A stretch of DNA of 64,000 nt. Origin: UMGS1649 sp045534225 (lineage in GTDB: Bacteria; Bacillota; Clostridia; TANB77; CAG-465). The DNA lies in NCBI GenBank assembly GCA_045534225.1, contig JAZSJJ010000007.1, forward strand, positions 62,001 through 126,000. Direction: 5' to 3'. Below, piece by piece: positions 18,421 to 26,269 of this stretch. A program made the translations under genes and the position numbers. Every line of letters begins with the position of its first letter. The stretch's first letter is position 1. The notes beneath the pieces were generated by a model. That model was not told the origin of the DNA, searched no databases, and worked only from the letters and a program-made list of their open reading frames with translations.

Positions 18421-18431
18421 CCGCTCTTTTT
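18406..18431 (+). terminator. Terminator after the phosphatase unit
   Basis: AAGAGCGGTT/AACCGCTCTT is a perfect palindrome (18409-18428) that includes the stop codon, followed by six T. Its 3' end abuts the CCA end of the opposing tRNA-Arg gene. Confidence 0.85.
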
Positions 18432-18508
18432 TGGTGTACCAAAAGGGACTCGAACCCCCAACCTTCAGATTCGTAGTCTGATGCTCTATCCAGTTGAGCT
18501 ATTGGTAC
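18432..18508 (-). tRNA. tRNA-Arg (anticodon ACG)
   Basis: Cloverleaf on the minus strand: acceptor GTACCAA/TTGGTAC, D arm TAGCTCAACTGGATAGAGCA, anticodon arm CAGACTACGAATCTG with ACG, T arm GGGGGTTCGAGTCCC, discriminator A and encoded CCA. ACG should be deaminated to ICG by TadA, whose gene lies about 1.3 kb away in this window. Confidence 0.95.
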
Positions 18509-18556
18509 TGACGAAAATTATTATACAACAGAATAAATAAAAAAGCAAATAAAATA

Positions 18557-18585
18557 TTGAAAATAGCATAAAACTTAAGTATAAT
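18557..18585 (+). promoter_or_regulatory. Promoter of tRNA-Arg(CCT)
   Basis: TTGAAA (18557-18562), 17-base spacer, TATAAT (18580-18585), with the tRNA 5' end 12 bases downstream. Confidence 0.75.
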
Positions 18586-18596
18586 TAGCTTAGCTT

Positions 18597-18672
18597 GCTT
18601 CCGTAGCTCAGTGGATAGAGCAGCAACCTCCTAAGTTGTTGGTCGGACGTTCGATTCGTCTCGGGAGCACCA
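18597..18672 (+). tRNA. tRNA-Arg (anticodon CCT)
   Basis: Acceptor GCTTCCG/CGGGAGC (one G-T pair), D arm TAGCTCAGTGGATAGAGCA, anticodon arm CAACCTCCTAAGTTG with CCT, T arm with TTCGATTC, discriminator A and encoded CCA. No terminator follows; an ATP-grasp gene begins 27 bases later on the same strand. Confidence 0.95.
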
Positions 18673-18698
18673 TCACATTTGTGATTATGAGGTATATT

Positions 18699-19706
18699 AT
18701 GAGAAAAATAAAATATTTAATTAAAAGAGTTTTTGAAATGGATTTTAAAGCTATGTTTAAGACAGCCAAAAGAGTTAGTAAAATAACAAAGAAACCTTCT
18801 ATTGTTATTCTTTTTGATATAATCTATTGCGGCTACAAATACATGGCCGGATATGTAGATTATGAAGTATTCTGTTTCTATAACTTAAACAAAGCACAAA
18901 GAGAAACAATGATAACTCGTGGCATTAACAACCGTTTTGTACAAACTCTAAACGATAAAAACTACACAGATTTATTAGATAACAAATTAAAGTTTAATGA
19001 AAAGTTTAACAAATTCTTAAAAAGAGACTGGTTAGATTTAAACAAAGCTTCTTACGAAGAATTCGAAACATATGCAAAATCTAAAAAGAACTTTATTGCA
19101 AAACCAGTAGACCTTGCTTGTGGTAGAAATATAATTAAAGTTGTAATAGAAGATGATACAGACCTTAAAGAATTATATGATTCACTTATAGAAAATAAAC
19201 AATTACTCCTTGAAGATTATATAATTCAACATCCAGAAATGTCTAAAATATATCCTACTGCAGTTAATACATTAAGAATTGTTTCTGTTACTAAAGATGG
19301 AAATACTCATATAATGTTTAGAAGTATACGTATGGGTAACAGCGGAAACGTTGTAGATAACTTCAACCACGGTGGATTATTTACTACAATAGAACCAGAT
19401 GGAACTATTGTTAAACCAGCTGTAGATAAAAAAGGTAATATATTCGAAGAACATCCATATACAAACACAAAGCTTATAGGGTTCAAAATACCAATGTTTG
19501 CAGAAGCTTTGGAGTATGTAAAAGAAATGTGCAAAGAAATCCCTCAAGTTGGATATGTTGGTTGGGATATTGCAATTACAGAAAACGGGCCACTTGTAGT
19601 AGAAGCAAATCCATTCCCAGGCCATGATATTTACCAGTCTAAAATCCATATGAACGAAGACGGTACTGGAATGAGACAAGAATTTGAAAAAATTATATTT
19701 GGATAA
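18699..19706 (+). CDS. ATP-grasp enzyme, sugar-transfer-associated type
   Basis: Product of 335 residues resembling the ATP-grasp group often found in polysaccharide clusters, which ligate a carboxylate to an amine or hydroxyl. Recognisable parts are the ATP-binding NFIAKPVDLACGRNI (about 130), LLLEDYIIQHPEMSKIYPTA, and the metal-binding end VGWDIAITENGPLVVEANPFPG with Asp, Glu and Asn in the expected order. The start is ATG 18699 behind GAGG; earlier in-frame codons fall inside the tRNA. The gene appears to share the tRNA-Arg(CCT) transcript. The exact ligation substrate is unknown. Confidence 0.8.
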   Translation: MRKIKYLIKRVFEMDFKAMFKTAKRVSKITKKPSIVILFDIIYCGYKYMAGYVDYEVFCFYNLNKAQRETMITRGINNRFVQTLNDKNYTDLLDNKLKFNEKFNKFLKRDWLDLNKASYEEFETYAKSKKNFIAKPVDLACGRNIIKVVIEDDTDLKELYDSLIENKQLLLEDYIIQHPEMSKIYPTAVNTLRIVSVTKDGNTHIMFRSIRMGNSGNVVDNFNHGGLFTTIEPDGTIVKPAVDKKGNIFEEHPYTNTKLIGFKIPMFAEALEYVKEMCKEIPQVGYVGWDIAITENGPLVVEANPFPGHDIYQSKIHMNEDGTGMRQEFEKIIFG

Positions 19707-19711
19707 TATTA

Positions 19712-19742
19712 AAGAACAAAGTTGATTTACAACTTTGTTCTT
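19712..19742. terminator. Bidirectional terminator
   Basis: AAGAACAAAGTTG (19712-19724) pairs with CAACTTTGTTCTT (19730-19742). A T-rich tract follows on the plus strand, and the stem also lies just after the converging tadA gene. Confidence 0.85.
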
Positions 19743-19760
19743 CTTTTTATTTATTATTTA

Positions 19761-20222
19761 TTATTTATTTTTTTTTCTATTTCTTAATTCTTTGAAGAAA
19801 TCCTTTATTATCTTTTCACACTCTTCTTTTAGAATACCCGATTCAAATTCTACTTTATGGTTAGATTTTATATCAAAAGCATTCGCTACACTTGTAACCG
19901 CACCATATTTTTCATCACTTGCACCAAAGTATACTTTCTTAATTCTAGATTGAACTATTGCTCCAGAACACATAAGGCATGGTTCCAGGGTTACATACAG
20001 TTCGCAATTTTCTAATCTAAAGTTGTTTAGTTTTTTACACGCTTTATCTATAGCTATTACTTCTGCATGCTTTAAACTATTCATTTTAGTTTCTCTAAGA
20101 TTATGACCTCTGGCTATTATTTTATCTTCTAATACTATAACCGCACCTATTGGCACCTCATTCTTAGCAAGTGCTTTTTTAGCCTCTTTCAAAGCTTCTT
20201 TCATATATTTTTCTTTATACAT
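19761..20222 (-). CDS. tadA: tRNA-specific adenosine deaminase
   Basis: Zinc deaminase that converts A34 to inosine in tRNA-Arg(ACG). The product is 153 residues with the zinc/catalytic motifs HAEV (about 55) and PCLMCSGA (about 85), as in TadA rather than cytidine deaminases. Of the possible starts I chose ATG 20222 (MYKEKYMKEAL), with GGAG 7 bases upstream; the longer reading frame would run back into the transglutaminase gene. It lies 10 bases after the transglutaminase-like gene and is the last gene of the run, ended by a bidirectional terminator. Confidence 0.95.
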   Translation of the reverse strand: MYKEKYMKEALKEAKKALAKNEVPIGAVIVLEDKIIARGHNLRETKMNSLKHAEVIAIDKACKKLNNFRLENCELYVTLEPCLMCSGAIVQSRIKKVYFGASDEKYGAVTSVANAFDIKSNHKVEFESGILKEECEKIIKDFFKELRNRKKNK

Positions 20223-20232
20223 ATATACTCCA

Positions 20233-21090
20233 TTACAATTTATAACAAACCTTGTCTCTTCCGTCTCCGGCAAGTTCTGGATAATCATAAGTTTCTGATG
20301 GTAAATGATCCTTCGTTATTTGCTTACTACCCATTAGGAAATAATCATATCTTATCTCATCTACATCCCCAACAGGATCATCCCATGTAACATCAATTGC
20401 ATACCACTGTCCTTCTAATTTAACATAGTTCCAAGCGTGCCCTTCTGGTCTTTCCAATATATCTCCGCCTCTACCTATTATACAAATGCATTTTATTCCC
20501 ATAGAATCTAGCACATACTTTAATGCTCTAGCATAACCAGCGCATACGCACACACCATCTATTAACGCCCCATATATGTTAAACATGTTTGGGTTTGAAA
20601 ATTCTATATCATATCTACAAGTATTGACTAGATAATCATGAACCGTTTTCACCTTATCATAATCCGACATACCTCTAGTTACCCTTTTTAAGCCACGAAC
20701 AATCTTTCTTAATTTCCTTTCAATAATACTTATTTGAAGTCTTGATTTATATCCGTGAACATAATAGGTTCCATTTGCACCCGCATCCATATATGTTTTT
20801 GTTCTTTTTCTTACGCCTTTATGTCTCGCTAAAGTATTAATATACATCTTATTTTGATCTATATAAAACACATCCGGATTATCATATAAATATGCTCTTG
20901 TCGCTTCGGAATAGTAATCATTTATTTTGTCCGAACCACTTCTCCATTTTAATAGCCACGAAAACGCATAAGAAAATTCTATTCTTGCCTTACCATTTTT
21001 CATACGCCATTTATTTCTCTCAAATTTCCTATATATTTTCTTTTCGTATCTATTCAAATGAAAATAATAAAATCTATTTGCAAATATCAT
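20233..21090 (-). CDS. Transglutaminase-like domain protein
   Basis: Product of 285 residues with a C-terminal transglutaminase/cysteine-protease-like core. The catalytic triad candidates are Cys in GVCVCAGYARALKYVL (about 185), His in GHAWNYVKLEGQWYAID (about 215) and Asp in the same stretch, followed by VTWDDPVGD. The N-terminal 100 residues are basic and lack a clear signal peptide or membrane segment. ATG 21090 follows GAGAGGG. Such proteins usually act as peptidases or amidases on the envelope in Firmicutes. It sits at the downstream end of the Tad/VirB4-like cluster and may belong to it. Confidence 0.8.
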   Translation of the reverse strand: MIFANRFYYFHLNRYEKKIYRKFERNKWRMKNGKARIEFSYAFSWLLKWRSGSDKINDYYSEATRAYLYDNPDVFYIDQNKMYINTLARHKGVRKRTKTYMDAGANGTYYVHGYKSRLQISIIERKLRKIVRGLKRVTRGMSDYDKVKTVHDYLVNTCRYDIEFSNPNMFNIYGALIDGVCVCAGYARALKYVLDSMGIKCICIIGRGGDILERPEGHAWNYVKLEGQWYAIDVTWDDPVGDVDEIRYDYFLMGSKQITKDHLPSETYDYPELAGDGRDKVCYKL

Positions 21091-21106
21091 TTTTCCCTCT
21101 CATTAA

Positions 21107-21679
21107 TTAAATCATTAACAACAGAACAATTACTAACATACTTAGTCTGTATTTTGTTTTGTTAATTATTAACTTTACTTTATTTTTCTCTACAGCTTTT
21201 TCCACATTATTCATATTTTCTTTGGTGATATCTTTATCACCAATCGCTGCTAGATTTTTCTTTATATGTTTGCACGCTCTTTTGTAGGCATTTGCATTCA
21301 TAAACAACTTTAACATCGCCGAAAGCAGTATTACAATCGCTGTCAGCAAACACACACCTCTCGACCTACCTAACATTATTCTAAAGAGTACAGTCATAGC
21401 AAATGTTACTAAACTAATATTAGATAGCATTACATCTGTTACATGCAGCAATTTAGTTTGTTTAGATTTAAAACACGATTTATACATAGCTATTAATTTA
21501 AGGCAAAAAGGATTAGCACTTTCTAACCCTTTTTGTATCTTCTTTGTATCTGTAGATATATATATTGTGTCTGACATAAAGTTATATTCTTCTTTCTTTA
21601 CATCATTATTAATTTCAACCCTTGTCTTGCTATCCTTTAATAGTTTCAACATGTTTTGTACTTGATATGATAAATCCAT
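21107..21679 (-). CDS. Hypothetical membrane protein
   Basis: Not recognised. The product is 190 residues: a soluble N-terminal part (1-80), two adjacent hydrophobic segments (about 84-128) and a third at the extreme C-terminus (about 177-190, LSMLVIVLLLMI). A charged helical linker with many lysines lies between. Only a weak ribosome site precedes ATG 21679, which starts 2 bases after the YlbF-like stop, suggesting translational coupling. By position it may be a membrane subunit of the Tad/VirB4-like system. Confidence 0.6.
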   Translation of the reverse strand: MDLSYQVQNMLKLLKDSKTRVEINNDVKKEEYNFMSDTIYISTDTKKIQKGLESANPFCLKLIAMYKSCFKSKQTKLLHVTDVMLSNISLVTFAMTVLFRIMLGRSRGVCLLTAIVILLSAMLKLFMNANAYKRACKHIKKNLAAIGDKDITKENMNNVEKAVEKNKVKLIINKTKYRLSMLVIVLLLMI

Positions 21680-21681
21680 AA

Positions 21682-22020
21682 TTAAAATTCTAATATATCC
21701 TTCATTCCATCATTTATTATTTTTTGCATGTCTGCAAGCAATACATTTAGTCTAATTTCAGCTTGGAAAAATTCTGCCCCAAGCGGACTTTGTATTATTA
21801 ATGAATATAATTGTTGCATTTCTTCTTTGCTTGTTTCAGACATCGGAGTACCGTTTATATATTGTTTTTGGTAATCCATTTGTTTATTTCTAAATGTATC
21901 TATTTTTTCCTTTAGAACCGCATCCTCTTTAACTTTCTTTTTCAGTTCCATATATTTTTTATATTCTTCTGTTTCCTTAAAATTTCTTACTAGTTCATGT
22001 ACTTTATCGTAAAAATTCAT
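21682..22020 (-). CDS. YlbF/YmcA family protein
   Basis: Helical protein of 112 residues of the Com_YlbF family. In Bacillus, YlbF, YmcA and YaaT form a complex that affects RNase Y, competence, sporulation and biofilm. The pattern EEYKKYMELKKKVKED then FRNKQMDYQKQY and AEIRLNVLLADMQKII is typical of the family. ATG 22020 follows AGGAGG. Its place inside a secretion-type cluster is unusual; paralogs are common in Clostridia, so it may have a local role rather than the RNase Y role. Confidence 0.8.
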   Translation of the reverse strand: MNFYDKVHELVRNFKETEEYKKYMELKKKVKEDAVLKEKIDTFRNKQMDYQKQYINGTPMSETSKEEMQQLYSLIIQSPLGAEFFQAEIRLNVLLADMQKIINDGMKDILEF

Positions 22021-22029
22021 AACAACCTC

Positions 22030-22260
22030 CTACTTGGCATCAGTCGCGTCATCTTGTATAGTATCATCCGTTTTCTCATCATAGTTAACAAGCTTTACAA
22101 CCCATTTATATACTGCCAATTTATCTTCGGATATTTCACGTCCAAATGTGTATAGAGCAAGATAATATACTTGCGTAACCGAAAACACCATAAGCGCTAT
22201 TGATATTAGCATTCCTACTAACTTAGCTTTTGCATTTGGAACTTCTTTTAATTTAGACAT
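22030..22260 (-). CDS. Small membrane protein of the Tad/VirB4-like cluster
   Basis: Not recognised. The product is 76 residues with one hydrophobic segment at about 14-36 (KLVGMLISIALMVFSVTQVY) and an acidic C-terminus (DDTIQDDATDAK). The ATG at 22260 is preferred to a GTG at 22266, because AGGAGAGGG is then correctly spaced. Size and layout recall Flp-type pilins, but the prepilin cleavage motif (Gly then Glu at +5) is not present, so a pilin role is not supported. Confidence 0.6.
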   Translation of the reverse strand: MSKLKEVPNAKAKLVGMLISIALMVFSVTQVYYLALYTFGREISEDKLAVYKWVVKLVNYDEKTDDTIQDDATDAK

Positions 22261-22318
22261 AAACACCCTCTCCTGGCACCATTATACTACATATTAATTA
22301 TGCTTGCAATACCTGGAT

Positions 22319-23047
22319 TTACATTGCTTCACACAGTTTCTGCTGTTCAAGAGAAAGTTCTCCCTTTTTCGCGTTTACCATTTTAGTCATATTTTGTATA
22401 ATATTATTTTCTCTCTTGCAATCTTCATATCTAACCGTTATGTAACTATTAGAATCTAACTCCTCAGATATCTTGTTCATTTTAACTATATCCATTTTAC
22501 TATACGCCTCGTACCAATCTTCACATTTTTCTAAATATTCATCCTTTTTATTAGTTAATTTATCCACCATCGAATTAATCTTTTTAAGAAACTCATTACT
22601 TAAAATATAGTTCTTTAATTTAGCAAAGAAATTATATACATATTCTCCAACTATATTGTTTTTAAGAAATTTGTTTTCTACAATTTCAATGCCGTTTTTT
22701 AACAATATTATTAAACCACCTTTAAGAGCAAATTTTTTCATATCTTTTAATGAGTTAATATTATCTTTAGAGACACCGCTTATTTCCAATCCCTCTCTAA
22801 CACTACTATTTACCGCAGTGCCTATCACTTCTCTAAGCTGGCGTGTTTTTATAGCCTCCTTTACATCTTTAACTACATCTCTAATCGCATCCGGCATAGG
22901 TATCGATTTAATTATATAGTTCATAGATTTATCTATCGCTTTTTCAGAAACAGACTGAAGGTCGCCTTTTAACACATCTAATCTTTGATCTAAATCTAAT
23001 TCTAGTGCGCTATTTTTTATTTTATCTATTATTTCGTCTATATTCAT
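22319..23047 (-). CDS. Hypothetical helical protein of the Tad/VirB4-like cluster
   Basis: Not recognised. The product is 242 residues, predicted almost wholly helical, with repeated amphipathic stretches and a moderately hydrophobic segment at about 110-120 (LKGGLIILLKNGIEIV) that may be membrane-associated. No cysteine motif or nucleotide-binding loop. ATG 23047 follows AAGGAG, 1 base after the TadB-like stop, so the genes are co-transcribed. It could be a coiled-coil structural part of the system. Confidence 0.6.
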   Translation of the reverse strand: MNIDEIIDKIKNSALELDLDQRLDVLKGDLQSVSEKAIDKSMNYIIKSIPMPDAIRDVVKDVKEAIKTRQLREVIGTAVNSSVREGLEISGVSKDNINSLKDMKKFALKGGLIILLKNGIEIVENKFLKNNIVGEYVYNFFAKLKNYILSNEFLKKINSMVDKLTNKKDEYLEKCEDWYEAYSKMDIVKMNKISEELDSNSYITVRYEDCKRENNIIQNMTKMVNAKKGELSLEQQKLCEAM

Positions 23048-23048
23048 A

Positions 23049-23918
23049 CTAATTCTCCTTATATACTCTAATAATTATCCACGCCGTTATCATGTAAGAT
23101 ATTGCATTAATATTTAAGATAAGTTTTCCACCAAACGTTCCTCGTATTATATTAGCATACTCATTGTTACCAAAGACAAATGTCATAATAACAAATATAC
23201 TAAGCAACATCATTACTATTAAAGTAATAACAGCCGAAAAAGCCTTTTCTTCCGTTTCTTCTTTCTGCATTCTCTCTTTTGTCTTCATAAAAATAAATTT
23301 CTCAAGTATTTTTACAAAATCTCCACCATTTTTATAACACACCTCAAAAGAGTCTATTAATTCTGTAAAATCCTTTACGTTAACATCATTTTTTAGTTTT
23401 TCAAACGCACTTATAACATTCATACCGTTAAATACATTTAACTTGAATTTTTCTATATGTCTTGCTAACGGTTCTTCTACTCTTGCTCTTTTTATTGCCT
23501 GGACTATATCATTTTCTTCCTTCATTTGATTCTTTATATTAATTGTATAAAATGGAATCTGCTTAGATATCTTATCTCTGTTAACATCAATTAAAATTTT
23601 GGATAAAATTATTGGTGATACTAAAAACGGTATAGATAAAATTACAGCCGTGCTCAAAACTTTAATGTATAAAAATAAAATTAGGACTGACACTAAAAAC
23701 ATAATTAAACTTGCCACTATTACTTTTGTAGCAGTTATGTTCCTTTTACTATTTCTTAATATTTTTTTATCATATAAATTGTTTATTCCCGAACGCAAAG
23801 AACGTGATATCTTGCTTTTATTAAATAACTTTATTGGATTTATATAGTCTCTTGCAAACCATTCAACCATTATATAAACCACTCCTATTAGCAAACTGAT
23901 TTGAATTACATTACCCAT
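23049..23918 (-). CDS. TadB/GspF-like inner-membrane platform protein
   Basis: Product of 289 residues with the GspF (T2SSF) layout: two N-terminal membrane segments, a cytoplasmic helical domain (about 120-225, with EPLARHIEKFKLNVFNGMNVISAFEKL), and two C-terminal segments. Tad systems normally have two such proteins, TadB and TadC; only one is present here. It is directly downstream of the CpaF-like ATPase (1-base gap), the usual partner. ATG 23918 follows AAGGTG. Identification rests on topology and order; the sequence is divergent. Confidence 0.75.
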   Translation of the reverse strand: MGNVIQISLLIGVVYIMVEWFARDYINPIKLFNKSKISRSLRSGINNLYDKKILRNSKRNITATKVIVASLIMFLVSVLILFLYIKVLSTAVILSIPFLVSPIILSKILIDVNRDKISKQIPFYTINIKNQMKEENDIVQAIKRARVEEPLARHIEKFKLNVFNGMNVISAFEKLKNDVNVKDFTELIDSFEVCYKNGGDFVKILEKFIFMKTKERMQKEETEEKAFSAVITLIVMMLLSIFVIMTFVFGNNEYANIIRGTFGGKLILNINAISYMITAWIIIRVYKEN

Positions 23919-23919
23919 T

Positions 23920-25089
23920 TTACACCTTCTTATATAGACACTCTATCTTGAGTTGGTCGGCAATATTATCATATTGCACATTATTTATTTCCCTCACTTC
24001 AAATTTTTTCATCCAAACAATATAATCTATCGTTTCCGCCAAGAAACGCCTTAGAAAATTTTCTGTATATTGTGCCGCCTTAGGATCTTTTCTTATTAAT
24101 GTTATTATTCTATCTATTGCGTTTTTAGCTGAGTCCGAATGTACCGTAGCTAAACCCATATGCCCCGTTGAAATAGCATCAAAAAACGAATTCGCTTCTT
24201 TTCCTTTTAATTCTCCTATTACAATAACATCATTCGACATTACTAATGAATGTCTGGACAATCTTTCTAAATCTATATTTCTATCTTCCGTTCTAGTCAA
24301 GACACATTCCCTTTGAATAACATTTCGTCCTTCTAAATATAGTTCTGCTGTTTCTTCATTTGTATTTATAGGAATGTTATCCGGCAACTCATTTATAATA
24401 GCCCTTAACAATGTGGTTTTTCCACTACCACCTTTTCCACAAATCAAAACATTTGACATTTTATTCGCTGCTTTCTTTATAACATTATACGACCTGTCAT
24501 CTAACATTCTATAATCTCGCATTAACTTTTCTAATGTTTTCGGCATCTCTTTCCTATGCACTCTTATAACCAAACTAGCGTTATTAACATTAACAGGACT
24601 TATGCCAGTTTCTATCCTAAGTCCATTTTTTCTATCACTAAAAACTCCAATAGGATTCTCATTGTTTATATTATAATTGTTTTTTAGTGCACAAAATCTG
24701 ATATATTCTTCAAACTCTTCGTTATTAGTAAATCTTTCTTTTACTTTTATCCATTTTCCAAATTGCTTTACATATATGTTATCGAACGCAACTACACGTA
24801 TATCCGTAGTCTTGCCGTCTCTTAAAAACTTTTCTAACATGCCATATCCATATATTCTATCTAAAACCTCTTTTTGATATTTACCAAGCATTTTCTCTTC
24901 AGCTATTTCAAAATTGTTAATTAAAATCATTTCTATTTTTTTAATTAATTTTTCTTTATTTCCCTTTTCTACCGCTTCCAACTCTTCATCTAATAAACGT
25001 TTAGATATGCTCTTTACAACTTCATTACTGTCTTGTGTTTTCTGTTCTTTCTTTTCTATTAAAACGGTTTTGTATGCATTTATAAGCAT
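23920..25089 (-). CDS. CpaF/TadA-type secretion ATPase
   Basis: Hexameric ATPase of the type II/IV secretion family that powers pilus assembly or secretion, about 389 residues. It has Walker A GKGGSGKTTLLRAI (about 220), an Asp-box acidic stretch (NTNEETAEL), Walker B DVIVIGELKGKEA and the His box STGHMGLATVHSD. ATG 25089 is chosen because GAGGA precedes it; it overlaps the end of the CpaE-like gene by 65 bases, so the frames are tightly packed. The usual CpaF length is about 400-450. It could equally be regarded as a VirB11-like ATPase, given the VirB4-like neighbours. Confidence 0.88.
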   Translation of the reverse strand: MLINAYKTVLIEKKEQKTQDSNEVVKSISKRLLDEELEAVEKGNKEKLIKKIEMILINNFEIAEEKMLGKYQKEVLDRIYGYGMLEKFLRDGKTTDIRVVAFDNIYVKQFGKWIKVKERFTNNEEFEEYIRFCALKNNYNINNENPIGVFSDRKNGLRIETGISPVNVNNASLVIRVHRKEMPKTLEKLMRDYRMLDDRSYNVIKKAANKMSNVLICGKGGSGKTTLLRAIINELPDNIPINTNEETAELYLEGRNVIQRECVLTRTEDRNIDLERLSRHSLVMSNDVIVIGELKGKEANSFFDAISTGHMGLATVHSDSAKNAIDRIITLIRKDPKAAQYTENFLRRFLAETIDYIVWMKKFEVREINNVQYDNIADQLKIECLYKKV

Positions 25090-26269
25090 GGTTATTTTCC
25101 TCATCTTTCTTAATTTGTTCATAAGCATCCATATTTAACATTTTTGCCAATTCATCGGTATCTATTATTTCTTCACCGGTTATATTAGATAAACCATTTA
25201 TTATTTTCTCAACATTTCTAGTCTCCTCTAACTTAAAAAGTACTGTATAGTCCCTCAACATTGCCTCTACTTGTTTTGTTGTTAAAGAATCGTTTGTATT
25301 TTTATTTATTATTAAAAATATTTTTTCTTTATCTATTTGCCAAACATTTACCATCAAATCTATATATTTTATTGCTTGCCTAATACTTATAAAATTTGGA
25401 TTTAAGACAAATAGAATTTTATCTGATTGCATCAGCGAAAAAGGAACCACATCTAAAAATGGCGCTGACGGCATATCTATTATTATAGTGTCGTAGGTCT
25501 TTTCTGCCTCATCATATAACTTCTCATAGTAGTTTTTAGATAATCTATTTTGACATTCATACACCCCTACATTGTTGGTAATAAAAGATAACTTTCCATT
25601 TTTCTCTCCTTTGCTTGTATAATCTAGAAGCACCTCTCTATTAAAACTGTCGTTATCTATTTCTTCCATCAGACAATTTAAAGAATTAGGAGCATTTGTT
25701 AAATTGTTATATATATCAATCGCCGCATTTTGCAAATCCATATCAATAAGTAACGTGTTCAATTTATATTTTTTACTAATATGATGCGCCAATATGCTAG
25801 CTATATATGATTTTCCCGCTCCACTTGTTCCGAAAACACAAATCTTTTGTTTAGTTATTACTTGCGTTTTCTGTTGCAGTGAATTTTTTGTTTTCTTCTT
25901 TTCTTCTATCAACCCATTTTTATTATCTATCATCTCTATTACTTTACTAAAAGCCACACTATCTCCTTCTATTATGTTGTTCACTTCATTAGCCAGCAAA
26001 AAACCTTTTATATCTTCTGTAAGTGTTGCTACAACCACAACTATTTTAATTGTTTCATTTAATCTTTTTATTTCCCTTATGTAGTCCTTAAATTCTATTT
26101 CTCCATTCAATGTATCTTTTGTAACAACAACATCTGTCTTGTTTTTGCTTAAATATTCTAATACGTTTTCCTTTGTATCGATATCATAACCGTATGTTAA
26201 ATACTTACCACACTTTTTTATTTGACTTAGTAGCACCTCATTATCCATTGCTATTAAAACTTTCTTCAT
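25025..26269 (-). CDS. CpaE/TadZ-like MinD-family ATPase
   Basis: Product of 414 residues: an N-terminal receiver-like domain (1-115) without a recognisable phosphoacceptor, then a MinD/ParA-type ATPase domain. The P-loop reads FGTSGAGKSYIASIL (about 148): the signature lysine of deviant Walker A (KGGxGK) is replaced by Thr. LLIDMDLQNAAID and DTIIIDMPSAPFLD are the later motifs. TadZ/CpaE proteins position Tad pili at the pole. ATG 26269 follows GAGG and overlaps the VirB4-like gene by 29 bases. Confidence 0.82.
   Translation of the reverse strand: MKKVLIAMDNEVLLSQIKKCGKYLTYGYDIDTKENVLEYLSKNKTDVVVTKDTLNGEIEFKDYIREIKRLNETIKIVVVVATLTEDIKGFLLANEVNNIIEGDSVAFSKVIEMIDNKNGLIEEKKKTKNSLQQKTQVITKQKICVFGTSGAGKSYIASILAHHISKKYKLNTLLIDMDLQNAAIDIYNNLTNAPNSLNCLMEEIDNDSFNREVLLDYTSKGEKNGKLSFITNNVGVYECQNRLSKNYYEKLYDEAEKTYDTIIIDMPSAPFLDVVPFSLMQSDKILFVLNPNFISIRQAIKYIDLMVNVWQIDKEKIFLIINKNTNDSLTTKQVEAMLRDYTVLFKLEETRNVEKIINGLSNITGEEIIDTDELAKMLNMDAYEQIKKDEENNHAYKCIQNRFNRKERTENTRQ

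Noticed and set aside
22030..22260. Flp-type prepilin of the Tad-like cluster
   Set aside because: The size and single membrane span fit, but there is no Gly cleavage site followed by Glu/Tyr at the expected positions.
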